Shown here: positions 28,774-36,947 of the stretch, in pieces
Numbering within the stretch: position 1 is the stretch's first letter
How the letters are laid out: each line of letters opens with the position of its first letter
DNA from: a bacterium
GTDB taxonomy: Bacteria; 4484-113; JAGGVC01
Assembly (NCBI GenBank): GCA_039961635.1
Contig: JABRWB010000090.1
Span: forward strand, 1-52,049
Length of the DNA: 52,049 nt
Direction: 5' to 3'
Notes under the pieces: generated by a model
Database searches by the model: none
What the model was told of the DNA's origin: nothing
The model's input: only the letters and a program-made list of their open reading frames with translations
Made by a program: the position numbers and the translations under genes

Positions 28774-29937
28774 CTAGGCCGAGGCTTCAAGCCCATTTAT
28801 AAGCTCGACAATCTTCTCCGCGCCTTCTTTCATTGTCGGCACGAATGTGTAGCGCGATCCTTCGAGGATTTCCTTCGCTTTATCCTCGTTCGTTCCGGTT
28901 AGGCGAACCACCACCGGAAATCCCTTCGGAAAAACGTCCTGCACGTCCAGCAGTGCCTGCGCGACCACATCGCAGCGGGTGATGCCGCCGAATACGTTGA
29001 GGAAAAATCCTTTGACCGCGGGATCCTTCAGCACCGTTTCGATGCACTTGACGGTGTGCTCCACGTTTCCGCCGCCGCCGATATCGCAGAAATCGTTCGG
29101 CTTGAGCCCCGCTCGCGCGACCACATCCAGGGTCGTCATAACTAGCCCCGCGCCGTTTCCTGCAATTCCCACCGGCCCGCGCATTTCGGGAGGCATATGG
29201 ACGTATGTAACGTGGTTTTCCTGCGCGAACGCCTCGATCTCGTCCAAGTCGGCCCCGATCTCGCGGAACTTGAGCAATTCTTTGTTCCGGAAAAGCCCGT
29301 TGTCGTCGGTCACCATCTTGGCATCCAGAGCAAGCACCCGCCCGTCCTTCGTGACCACAAGCGGATTGATTTCCAGCAGCGAGCAGTCTTTCGCCAGGAA
29401 CGCGTTGTAAAGCTTCCCGATTATGTCCGATATTTCGGCCATTTTTAACACATCCACTCCGCTTTCGAAAATGGCCCTGCGGATCTGATTCGGCCATAAG
29501 CCCACCAGCGGATCGATATGCACCTTCGATATTTTTTCAGGGGTTTCCGCCGCGACTTGCTCGATATCTATGCCGCCCGCAGCCGACAGAATCAACACGA
29601 GCATCCTCTCGTCCCGATCGACGGTTATTCCGCAGTAATACTCGTCCCTGATGTCAACCTGTTCGGCGACGAGCACTTTCTGGACGGGAAATCCCTTGAT
29701 GTTCATCCCCAGAATCTGCGACGCCTTTTCCTTCGCTTCGGCCGGATTCGCAGCCAGCTTGACGCCTCCGGCTTTGCCCCGCCCGCCGATGTGCACCTGG
29801 GCCTTGATTACGACCGGCTTGCCAAGCTCCTTTGCTACGGTCTCGGCTTCCTCGGGCGTGAACGCGACCCTGCCCGCCGTAACCGGGATTCCAAACTCGG
29901 CAAAGACGTCCTTCGCCTGGTACTCGTGAATCTTCAT
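28774..29937 (-). CDS. sucC: Succinate-CoA ligase, beta subunit
   Basis: The ATP-grasp nucleotide-binding subunit. MKIHEYQAKDVFAEFGIPV, KAQVHIGGRGKAGGVKL, the DRDERMLVLILS segment, LEINPLVVTKDGRVLALDAK, GNGAGLVMTTLD, and FLNVFGGITRCDVVAQ are all characteristic. The length is 387 aa. The ATG is preceded by AAGGAG at 6 nt. The 5' UTR carries an inverted repeat CCCGTTG/CAACGGG (29953-29967). Confidence 0.97.
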   Translation of the reverse strand: MKIHEYQAKDVFAEFGIPVTAGRVAFTPEEAETVAKELGKPVVIKAQVHIGGRGKAGGVKLAANPAEAKEKASQILGMNIKGFPVQKVLVAEQVDIRDEYYCGITVDRDERMLVLILSAAGGIDIEQVAAETPEKISKVHIDPLVGLWPNQIRRAIFESGVDVLKMAEISDIIGKLYNAFLAKDCSLLEINPLVVTKDGRVLALDAKMVTDDNGLFRNKELLKFREIGADLDEIEAFAQENHVTYVHMPPEMRGPVGIAGNGAGLVMTTLDVVARAGLKPNDFCDIGGGGNVEHTVKCIETVLKDPAVKGFFLNVFGGITRCDVVAQALLDVQDVFPKGFPVVVRLTGTNEDKAKEILEGSRYTFVPTMKEGAEKIVELINGLEASA

Positions 29938-30270
29938 AACTGCTCCTTAATCCCCGTTGGCAACGGGATGAGGTGGAACCAGCAGAATATATCGGCAGAA
30001 CGTGAAATGCAACGATGAAGCCTATAGTGCGAATGGGAGCAATTATTTCAGCAGGGACTTCAAGATGCACGCAATCGCAAAGGATGGCCGCTAGATTTTT
30101 TGCCTGCGGTTCAAAATCACACTCAATTGCCAGTGTGACTTGATACTTTCTTCACAAACATTTTTGTAATATCCGCCAAGATTATTGACGAGAGAGAGAG
30201 AGAGAGAATCCTTGCGGCCACCACAAGTAGCGGCCAAAGACATTCAAAAACTGCATGGAGGTGCATTGAA
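29938..30270. other. Intergenic region between sucC and the exported protein pair
   Basis: No gene seen. It holds the sucC ribosome site and leader inverted repeat, a 7-bp inverted repeat TCACACT/AGTGTGA with an 8-nt loop (30117-30138), and a GA dinucleotide tract (30190-30207). A TTGACG (30185-30190) abuts the tract, but no convincing -10 follows. Confidence 0.6.
30190..30207 (+). repeat. (GA)9 simple sequence repeat
   Basis: Nine uninterrupted GA units, 64 nt upstream of the exported Cys-rich gene and directly after a -35-like TTGACG. Such tracts can change length by slippage and alter promoter spacing. Confidence 0.85.
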
Positions 30271-30624
30271 ATGAGGGTGATTGTGATTTCGGTGTTTTTG
30301 TTTTTGTTTCTGATTGCGGGTGCGGCTAACGCAACCGAATGGCAGGCAATGAGGATTGGCTTGTCTGCAGACGGCCAGACTTGGGTGGAGCAAGATGTTT
30401 TGGTTCCGTCCGACGGGTATACCTTTGCATTTATGCTCGGCCAGCCCGTATTTGTCTGGGGTCCAGAATTTGACCCTGAAAACCTGCCGGCAGCTGCGGA
30501 CAACCTTTGCAAGTGCAATACGCATATGAGCTCGAGGTGCGCTTGCGAAAATATGTGCAGGGCCCACTGGCACGATTTTTGGTGCAACTTCCACGATTCT
30601 GGAGAAGGAACATGTGTACCATAA
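30271..30624 (+). CDS. Small exported Cys/His-rich protein of unknown function
   Basis: 117 residues. A clear signal peptide (about 1-21, FLFLFLIAGAANA) is followed by a beta-rich middle part. The C-terminal 39 residues hold seven Cys and four His (CKC, CAC, NMC, WC, TC, with H between). The density suggests disulfides or metal binding in the envelope. GGAGG lies shortly before the ATG. Its end overlaps the next gene by 13 nt. I do not recognise a family. Confidence 0.65.
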   Translation: MRVIVISVFLFLFLIAGAANATEWQAMRIGLSADGQTWVEQDVLVPSDGYTFAFMLGQPVFVWGPEFDPENLPAAADNLCKCNTHMSSRCACENMCRAHWHDFWCNFHDSGEGTCVP

Positions 30625-31553
30625 AGGCACTGTATTACTGGCTATCCTTTGCAATATTCACTTTCGCGTTGCTTTGCTCTCCGGTGAAAGGCGAAGAAGC
30701 AAGCCCAAGCATGGGGAAGAGCTTCGCATTGCTCGTAACGCTTGAATCGGGCGAAATCGTAATGGAAGGCGAAGAAACCTTTGGGGAGTCATGGAGCTAT
30801 TTGCTTTGCATGAATCCTAAGGGTGACGAGGTTACTCTTGTGGAGCCAAGCTGGCAGATGCTTCTAAAACCAGCAGGCAATTCTTGGGCTTGTCCGTTCC
30901 CGATTGTGCCGCGAGGCGATTTTCTAACTGCGAATTTTGATGACGGTTCAAAAATAGCCATTCGCCTGCCTTACGGCTTGGCAGACCGGATTGCAACCGC
31001 AACCGCTCGCTATGAGGGGAAAGACTACGCGCTTGCCGGAATTACCCAGTATGAGGTCGCCAAATTTCAGCTGGATGGCAAGCAAATCGAGCGAACCTTC
31101 GACGAAAACGCGGTACCCATGATTGACACTTGGATCGCGCAGGCGGACTGCAAATCAGTTGTAGCATTTCATGAAAGCAGGGGACAGCGCGAAGCGTTGG
31201 AGCAATCGGCTTGGGTTCTTTCCCGAATACTCGAGAACTACAAGAACCAAAGGGGAAGCTATCCGCATACGCCTTGCCAGATGTACACCGGGGACAACGC
31301 AACGATTTCGAATTTGCCGCTCAATCCTTTCGAAATCGACCGGAATCTTTGCGAGTCAATCCTTTCCCAGCCGCGCCCTAAGGGCTTTGTCCAGTACTTT
31401 CCGGAGATAGTTACAAATCCGGATGGAAGCGAAAAAGTGGTTGGCTATTGGATTGCGGTCATTTGTGATGGCGACACGAAGCATCCTGTCAAACCGCTAC
31501 CTGAAGGCAAGGAGGAGCCGATCAGGGCAGTACTTTGGTTTGAAAAGCATTGA
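30612..31553 (+). CDS. Exported protein of unknown function
   Basis: 313 residues from the ATG at 30612, which has GGAGAAGGAA just upstream and begins a signal peptide (WLSFAIFTFALLCSPVKG). The frame stays open further upstream to 30507 but inside the previous gene, so the later start is preferred. Near residues 205-250, LSRILENYKNQRGSYPHT then LPLNPFE resembles the helix-to-loop part of type II secretion pseudopilins; I regard this only as a local likeness. It overlaps the Cys-rich gene by 13 nt, so the two are probably translated together and may act together in the envelope. Confidence 0.7.
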   Translation: MCTIKALYYWLSFAIFTFALLCSPVKGEEASPSMGKSFALLVTLESGEIVMEGEETFGESWSYLLCMNPKGDEVTLVEPSWQMLLKPAGNSWACPFPIVPRGDFLTANFDDGSKIAIRLPYGLADRIATATARYEGKDYALAGITQYEVAKFQLDGKQIERTFDENAVPMIDTWIAQADCKSVVAFHESRGQREALEQSAWVLSRILENYKNQRGSYPHTPCQMYTGDNATISNLPLNPFEIDRNLCESILSQPRPKGFVQYFPEIVTNPDGSEKVVGYWIAVICDGDTKHPVKPLPEGKEEPIRAVLWFEKH

Positions 31554-31596
31554 CTCCAACCGGAAGTTTGCTCCATTGAATGCAACTTGCTTTAAT

Positions 31597-31625
31597 GCAT
31601 AGGGCATCCGCCGGATGCCCTATGC
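31597..31625. terminator. Strong hairpin between convergent genes
   Basis: A 13-bp perfect stem with a 3-nt GCC loop. It overlaps the last codon of korC and lies 44 nt beyond the exported protein gene. Neither side has a good U-run, so it may act as an mRNA-end stabiliser or a bidirectional terminator. Confidence 0.6.
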
Positions 31626-32177
31626 GCTTACTTTCAGCTTACCTGTCCTAAACAGCTCCATTCCATATCCGAACGCCTGCTCGTTCGCTTCCTTGTGCCG
31701 CTTCGGCACTCTCGCAAGCAGCGCTCCGAGCATGTTCTTGGCGTCGATAACATCTGCCGACGCGCAGATTATTCCAAGCCCGATGATGTTGGCGAAAATC
31801 GCCTTTTGATACCTCTCTATCGCGGCTTCCGTTAGCTGGTAGCCCAGCAACCTGACGCCGTCCGGCCTCGGCGGAGTTTTAACCCACGTCGTATCGTAAA
31901 GCGCAATCCCGCCCGGCTTGATTTCGCCGGCAAACCGCTCCGCGGCCTCCTGCGTCATCGCCAGCAGGTAATCCGCATTAATCACGGCCGGATAGTCAAT
32001 ATCGAATTCGGAAACGATGACCTCGCTCCGGCTCGCCCCGCCGCGGCTTTCGGGGCCGTAGCTGGCGGTCTGCACTACGTTGTACCCTTGCGCGATCGCA
32101 GCTTCGGCCATAATAATTCCGGCAAGCACCAGCCCCTGCCCCCCCATTCCGCTTAATCTGAATTCGAACCTTTGCAT
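31620..32177 (-). CDS. korC: 2-oxoacid:ferredoxin oxidoreductase, gamma subunit
   Basis: The small subunit of the 2-oxoglutarate-type enzyme, 185 aa. Family blocks are FRLSGMGGQGLVLAG at the N-terminus, SYGPESRGGASRSEV, and ANIIGLGIICASAD. It is the last of four minus-strand genes (korD, korA, korB, korC), 6 nt after korB. Confidence 0.94.
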   Translation of the reverse strand: MQRFEFRLSGMGGQGLVLAGIIMAEAAIAQGYNVVQTASYGPESRGGASRSEVIVSEFDIDYPAVINADYLLAMTQEAAERFAGEIKPGGIALYDTTWVKTPPRPDGVRLLGYQLTEAAIERYQKAIFANIIGLGIICASADVIDAKNMLGALLARVPKRHKEANEQAFGYGMELFRTGKLKVSA

Positions 32178-32183
32178 TGGCTT

Positions 32184-33020
32184 CTACCCGGCTTTGGCGG
32201 CTTCCTTCGCCGCCTTGGCCTCCTTCGCCTTGGCGATCACGCCGTCGTAAACCTCGCAGTACTCCGGAAGTTCAGTATCTTCGTGGAACTCCCCGATGAC
32301 GATGCCCTGCTGGGTGCCGTCGTCGCGCTCGATCCTTATCGAGTGCTCCTTCTGGTCTATCAGCATATCGGCGGGCGTCCCGATCAGATTGAACCTCCCG
32401 AAGTAAGTCGGGCACTGGGAGATCACTTCGATGAAGCTGAACCCCTTGTGCTTGATCGCCTTTACAACCTGCTTGGTAATCATCTCGAAATGGAACGTCG
32501 TGGAACGCGCAACGTAAGTTGCGCCGCACGCCTGCGCAAGCTTGCACAAATCAAAGCTCTGCTCTGCGTTGCCGTAAGGCGCCGTTGTCCCGATGCTTCC
32601 ATGCGGTGTCAGCGGCGAGTATTGGCCGCTTGTCATCCCGTAGTTCGAATTGTTAAGGACAATGGCGGTCATATCCAGATTGCGGCGGCAGGCATGAATC
32701 AGGTGATTACCTCCGATCGCGCTGGCGTCCCCATCGCCCATAACGACGACTACCGTCAAATCCGGCCTGGCTAGCTTTATTCCGGTTGCGAACGCCAGAG
32801 CCCTTCCGTGCGTCGTGTGGACACAATTCGTGTCCACGTACGATGGCATCCTGCTGGAGCAGCCGATACCCGAAACCAGCACCGTCTTGTCCGCGTCCAA
32901 CTCGCATTGCTCGAACGCCTTGACAATGCTGCGCATATCTGTGCCCAGCCCGCAACCGGAGCACCAGATCGTCGGCAGGTTCTCGACTCGCAAGTATTTT
33001 TCAAGAAACGCTTCGGGCAT
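32184..33020 (-). CDS. korB: 2-oxoacid:ferredoxin oxidoreductase, beta subunit (TPP-binding)
   Basis: Carries the thiamine diphosphate and 4Fe-4S binding residues: WCSGCGLGT near the N-terminus, GIGCSSRMPSY, HGRALAFATGIKLARP, and the TPP/Mg motif GDGDASAIGGNH followed by LNNSNYGMTSGQ. At 278 aa it matches KorB rather than pyruvate PorB. With SucCD it should oxidise 2-oxoglutarate to succinyl-CoA with reduced ferredoxin as product, or run reductively. Confidence 0.95.
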   Translation of the reverse strand: MPEAFLEKYLRVENLPTIWCSGCGLGTDMRSIVKAFEQCELDADKTVLVSGIGCSSRMPSYVDTNCVHTTHGRALAFATGIKLARPDLTVVVVMGDGDASAIGGNHLIHACRRNLDMTAIVLNNSNYGMTSGQYSPLTPHGSIGTTAPYGNAEQSFDLCKLAQACGATYVARSTTFHFEMITKQVVKAIKHKGFSFIEVISQCPTYFGRFNLIGTPADMLIDQKEHSIRIERDDGTQQGIVIGEFHEDTELPEYCEVYDGVIAKAKEAKAAKEAAKAG

Positions 33021-33043
33021 ATCGAAAGCCGCTCGTCACGCGG

Positions 33044-34186
33044 CTATATCACCTTCCTGATACACTCGTAAATCTCGGCGGTCGTCAAAAGCGAGCCGGT
33101 AACGTTGTTCACGCCGTAAACCGCTGCTTTCCCGCAGACACTCCGCTCGACTTCAAGCTTGAGCTGTCCCAAGTTCATCTCCGGAACGACAAATGCCTTT
33201 GCATAGTCTGCGATATCCCTGATCCGCTTTTCCGGAAATGGCCAGACTGTCCTCAAGCGAATGTGACCAACTTTTTTGCCTTCTTTGCGCATTCCCTGGG
33301 CAACGTTTAGCGCCGCCCTGCCGGATACTCCGAAGCTGACAAGACATACCTCGCAATCGTCCAGCCCCCACTCTTCGTAATCCTCCATCTCATGTGCGTG
33401 GATTTCGATTTTGCGCGTAAGCCGCGTCGTGAATGCGGAAATCTCTTCAGCCTTGCTCGTAAAGAATCCGCGCTCTCCGTGTACCAGTCCCGTGTAATAC
33501 GGATGCAGTTTGGACCCCAGGTTTGCCAGTGCGGGAATAAGCGATTCGTCCGTCACCATCGGCCTGTAATCGGGCGTATCCTCGTCCGCAACCTTGCGCT
33601 CGGCGATTTGGAGCTCGGCCGCAGTACGCATAACGACCTTTTCGCGGATATGGCCGACCACCGCATCAGAAAGCACCGTAACCGGAACGCGGTATTTCTC
33701 GGAGTAACTGAAAGCCTTCGCCGTCAGGTCATACATCTCCTGTGCGCTCGCCGGAGCCACCGCCACCGCCGGATGGTCGCTGTGCGTGCCCCATTTCGCC
33801 TGCATCAAGTCGCCCTGCCCGGTGGCGGTAGGCTGCCCGGTGGACGGACCGCAACGCTGAACGTTGATTATTACGACTGGAATTTCGGAGACGCAGGCGT
33901 AGCCTATATTCTCCATCATCAGGCTGTATCCCGGCCCGCTGGTCGCCGTGCACGACTTCACTCCCGCCATCGACGCGCCGATAATCGCCGCGATCGAGGC
34001 GATTTCGTCCTCCATCTGGATGAACTTTCCGCCTTCCTGGGGCAGCCGCGACGACATAATCTCGGCGATTTCGGTGGAAGGTGTTATAGGATATCCGGCA
34101 TAGAACCTGCATCCCGCGGCGATGGCGCCCTCCGCGCAGGCCTCGTTTCCCTGGAGAAGCCGGACGACGGGTTTATTCTCCGTCAT
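33044..34186 (-). CDS. korA: 2-oxoacid:ferredoxin oxidoreductase, alpha subunit
   Basis: The 380-residue subunit forms the pyrimidine-binding side of the active site: GNEACAEGAIAAGCRF, GYPITPSTEIAE, MEDEIASIAAIIGASMAG, TSGPGYSLM, and a transketolase-like C-terminal domain (VSFGVSGRAALNVAQGMR). The 5' end overlaps korD by 14 nt, which implies coupled translation. Confidence 0.95.
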   Translation of the reverse strand: MTENKPVVRLLQGNEACAEGAIAAGCRFYAGYPITPSTEIAEIMSSRLPQEGGKFIQMEDEIASIAAIIGASMAGVKSCTATSGPGYSLMMENIGYACVSEIPVVIINVQRCGPSTGQPTATGQGDLMQAKWGTHSDHPAVAVAPASAQEMYDLTAKAFSYSEKYRVPVTVLSDAVVGHIREKVVMRTAAELQIAERKVADEDTPDYRPMVTDESLIPALANLGSKLHPYYTGLVHGERGFFTSKAEEISAFTTRLTRKIEIHAHEMEDYEEWGLDDCEVCLVSFGVSGRAALNVAQGMRKEGKKVGHIRLRTVWPFPEKRIRDIADYAKAFVVPEMNLGQLKLEVERSVCGKAAVYGVNNVTGSLLTTAEIYECIRKVI

Positions 34187-34472
34187 TTTTCGCCTCCCCG
34201 GATTCGCTCAAATCTTCTATTGTGATGCAGTAGTCAGGGCAGCGGTAAACGCATTGCATGCACTTGGTGCACACGTCCAGGCGCGTCATCATTGGCTGGC
34301 CGATGCTCGAAATATCGAAGCAATCCTTGGGGCAAAACGAAATACAAATTCCGCACCCCTTGCACCAGTCATAGTTGACGGCCATCCGCAGCGGGATTTC
34401 CTTGTCCCGCTGTACCCTGACATAATCGACCGACAGTATTCCAGATTCGGCGTGATCGAGCCGTTGAGCCAT
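34173..34472 (-). CDS. korD: 2-oxoacid:ferredoxin oxidoreductase, delta (2x 4Fe-4S) subunit
   Basis: A small ferredoxin-like subunit with two cluster motifs, CKGCGICISFCP and CTKCMQCVYRCP, that passes electrons from KorAB to free ferredoxin. ATG 34472 (99 aa) is chosen because GGCGGGAT precedes it. The frame is open back to a TTG at 34517, but that adds an atypical Gly-rich extension. It is first in the kor operon. Confidence 0.92.
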   Translation of the reverse strand: MAQRLDHAESGILSVDYVRVQRDKEIPLRMAVNYDWCKGCGICISFCPKDCFDISSIGQPMMTRLDVCTKCMQCVYRCPDYCITIEDLSESGEAKNDGE

Positions 34473-34545
34473 GATTATCCCGCCCACGCCGCCGGAAAGA
34501 AAACCAACGCCGGTCAAAAGGCCGGTTGTGGGCTACAAGCGGGGA

Positions 34546-34575
34546 ATTATAAACACGCATACACGCCTGGCGCAA
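34546..34575 (-). promoter_or_regulatory. Probable kor operon promoter
   Basis: On the minus strand: TTGCGC (34570-34575), 18 nt, TATAAT (34546-34551). The leader to korD is about 65 nt and includes a CCGGTC/GGCCGG stem. Confidence 0.5.
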
Positions 34576-34643
34576 CAAAAAGCCGCCTATTTGCCGATTT
34601 CCGCCTTGTGACCAATTTAGCAAGCTCCCATTAAACCTATCCG

Positions 34644-34672
34644 TTGACATCGAACGCCGAATAGGCCAAAAT
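34644..34672 (+). promoter_or_regulatory. rsmD promoter
   Basis: TTGACA (34644-34649), 17 nt, CAAAAT (34667-34672). Only 8 nt separate the -10 from the rsmD GTG, so the transcript would have at most a 1-3 nt leader. Confidence 0.6.
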
Positions 34673-34680
34673 CGCTCGCC

Positions 34681-35427
34681 GTGCGAATCGTGGCGGGCAC
34701 CCTTAAGAGCCGTTCAGTGACCGTCCCCCGTGGGGCGCGAATCCGCCCGACCACAAGTTACATCCGCGAAGTGGTTTTTTCTATTATCGGCCCCGACAGA
34801 ATACGCGGTGCTCGTTTTCTGGATTTGTTTTGCGGCTCGGGCGTGGTTGGACTGGAAGCCGTTTCCAGGGGAGCGGCACAGGCGACATTCGTGGACAACG
34901 ACCATTTTACAGTCGCGGCGCTCGCCAAACTGACCGCTTCCTGGGGAATAGCTGACAGGGCACACGTGGTGATGTCCGACGCCGCCAAGTTTCTGGGCGA
35001 CGAATTCAGGGATTTCGATCCAACGCTCGGTCTTCGATACGATTTTGTCTATATAGATCCGCCCTATTATCTCGGCAAGCCTCACAAGCTGGCGGAAGCG
35101 ATTGGCTCCACTTTTGCAGCGATAGCCGAATCCCCCTCATTGTTTTCCGAGAACGGGCTTGTTTTTCTGGAGATTTCGGCTGCGGCGCTCGGTATGTCCG
35201 GAAGGAAATTGAGTAGCGGCGCAAAGCGCGCGAGGGAGCTCGAACGCCAGGCAGGCAAACCGATTGGTCCGGCTTATCAGCATCAATTCGACGATCCATG
35301 GCCGAACGTGTACCGGTCGCTGGGCATTCCTCTTGAATTTAGACTGGTTGACTGGCGGGTGACGGGCACGACAGCCATCCTGATTATGGGAACGCAGGCC
35401 GGCCAGACGGTGCGGGAAATAATCTGA
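34681..35427 (+). CDS. rsmD: 16S rRNA (guanine-966-N2)-methyltransferase RsmD
   Basis: MRIVAGTLKSRSVTVP, then RPTTSYIREVVFSII, is the RsmD start signature. The SAM-binding motif is LDLFCGSGVVGLEAVSRGA and the catalytic motif is DPPYY. The protein is 248 aa, about 50 longer than usual, with a C-terminal extension (about 175-248) that does not look like the family core. The first codon is GTG and the message is probably leaderless. Confidence 0.9.
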   Translation: MRIVAGTLKSRSVTVPRGARIRPTTSYIREVVFSIIGPDRIRGARFLDLFCGSGVVGLEAVSRGAAQATFVDNDHFTVAALAKLTASWGIADRAHVVMSDAAKFLGDEFRDFDPTLGLRYDFVYIDPPYYLGKPHKLAEAIGSTFAAIAESPSLFSENGLVFLEISAAALGMSGRKLSSGAKRARELERQAGKPIGPAYQHQFDDPWPNVYRSLGIPLEFRLVDWRVTGTTAILIMGTQAGQTVREII

Positions 35428-35501
35428 TTGTGTATTGCCATTTCCCCGTCCGCGCCGATTGAACTTAAATCCCGCCCCACGAGTCCGGTGTATAATCCGC
35501 G

Positions 35502-35525
35502 CCGGGTTTTTTCCCGGGGCTTTTT
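35502..35525 (+). terminator. GC hairpin with T-run before the efflux adaptor
   Basis: CCGGG (35502-35506), a T6 loop, CCCGG (35513-35517), then GGC and five T. A TATAAT (35491-35496) lies just upstream without a good -35. It may terminate rsmD or attenuate the adaptor transcript. Confidence 0.4.
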
Positions 35526-35541
35526 GTTTAAGGAAAGAGGC

Positions 35542-36945
35542 TTGGCTTTTCGACGTGTTTTTGTTTCGCTGTTTCTGGCCGCGCTTTCCGTCGCGCCGGT
35601 TTCCGGCTGCAAAAAAAAGGCCGCGGAATCTCCTAAGACCGCTCCCAAGTCCGTCATCGTCCAACCCGTTGCCAGAGGCCCTATACGCAGCACGTTCACG
35701 GTTTCGGCAACTTTGGAACCCCAGATCAACGTCCGCATTAGCTCGCAGGTATCCGGACAGATAATGGATCTGCCAGTGAACGAAGGATCCGAAGCTAAAA
35801 CCGGTCAGCCGCTTGCCTTGATAGATTCTAGGAATTTCATAACCCAGCTTAACCAGCTTCAAGCCGACTTGGTGGGCAAACGCGCCGCATTCGAAAAGCT
35901 GAAAAGACTTGCTCGGCCCCAGGAAATCGCGCAACTCGAAGCCAGATTGAAATCCGCCAAAGAAGCTCTTGACAGCGCCGAAAAGAATTTGGAGCGCGCA
36001 AATGCCTTGTTCGATGCGGGTGTGATTTCGCTTTCCGAAGTAGAAAAGGCACGCACGGCAAAGGAGGCCGCGCAGGCTGCGTTCACCGATGCAGAGGAAG
36101 CGTTGAGCCTCGCCCGGGAAGGGGCGCGCGAGGAAGACTTGATCGCCGCCGAAGCCGCCGTCAAAGCAATCGAAGCACGGATGGAGGAAGTCAAGCTTCT
36201 CGTAGAAAAATGCACGATTTCCGCTCCGATTGACGGCGTGGTTGCAAAGGTTTACGTCAATCCAAGCGAAACGGTGCAGCCGGGCACGCCGATCTGCGAC
36301 TTTGTGAATCTTCAATATATGCAGGCAAAAATCGGATTATCCGAAAATGACCTGGTTCTTGTGCCGCCAGGCTCTCGCGTTCTGGTTCGGCTGAAGCTTG
36401 CGCCCGATCAGCCGCTTCCCGGCATTGTGACCGCCATTTCGCCGAATATAGATCCGGAAACCGGAACTTATACGGTCGAAGTAACCGTACCAAATCCGGG
36501 CGGTCAGCTTCTCGGCGGTTTTTTCGCCGACTTCGAGTTCACGCGAGCGTTTGCACCCGACGCATTGGTCGTGCCAAGCGATGCTTTGGTTAAGGAAGGC
36601 GACAAGTGGTTCGCTTACGTTGTAACCGGCGGGGCTGTGGACAAGCGGGAAGTTAAAACAGGCATCGTCGCGCCGACGCATATGCAGGTAACTGAAGGCC
36701 TGTCGGAAAATGAATTACTGGTGATTATTGGCCAACGGCTTCTTTCCGACGGGGATCTGGTCGACATAAAGGAAACTAGAGATCCCAGCCTCCCCGAAAT
36801 TCCCGGCGCTCCTCAACAAACTGCTCCTGAAGCTCCCACGGCCGAGCCGGAGCAACCGCGGACCGCCAAATCGCCCGAAAGTGAAATCGATCCGGAAAAC
36901 AATCAAAAGGAAATCGGCGGGGAAGGAAAAGCCAACGGTCGTTGA
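35542..36945 (+). CDS. RND efflux periplasmic adaptor lipoprotein (HlyD/AcrA family)
   Basis: The TTG at 35542 is chosen because AGGA lies 7 nt before it and the protein then begins with a signal peptide ending in a lipobox (VSGC, then KKK). The order is: first barrel/lipoyl strand (ISSQVSGQIMDLPVNEGS), a long Ala/Glu-rich coiled coil (about residues 95-215), second lipoyl half (TISAPIDGVVAKVYVNPSE), beta-barrel (PGIVTAISPNIDPETGTY) and membrane-proximal domain, then an unusual Pro/Glu-rich tail (about 415-467). It links the inner-membrane pump encoded next to an outer-membrane channel not in the window. Confidence 0.9.
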   Translation: MAFRRVFVSLFLAALSVAPVSGCKKKAAESPKTAPKSVIVQPVARGPIRSTFTVSATLEPQINVRISSQVSGQIMDLPVNEGSEAKTGQPLALIDSRNFITQLNQLQADLVGKRAAFEKLKRLARPQEIAQLEARLKSAKEALDSAEKNLERANALFDAGVISLSEVEKARTAKEAAQAAFTDAEEALSLAREGAREEDLIAAEAAVKAIEARMEEVKLLVEKCTISAPIDGVVAKVYVNPSETVQPGTPICDFVNLQYMQAKIGLSENDLVLVPPGSRVLVRLKLAPDQPLPGIVTAISPNIDPETGTYTVEVTVPNPGGQLLGGFFADFEFTRAFAPDALVVPSDALVKEGDKWFAYVVTGGAVDKREVKTGIVAPTHMQVTEGLSENELLVIIGQRLLSDGDLVDIKETRDPSLPEIPGAPQQTAPEAPTAEPEQPRTAKSPESEIDPENNQKEIGGEGKANGR

Positions 36946-36947
36946 CA

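Noticed and set aside
35137-36315. Long minus-strand frame (392 codons) opposite rsmD and the efflux adaptor
   Set aside because: It lies antisense to two well-supported genes, has no family signature, and its translation is rich in Arg, Phe and Cys as expected of a shadow frame.
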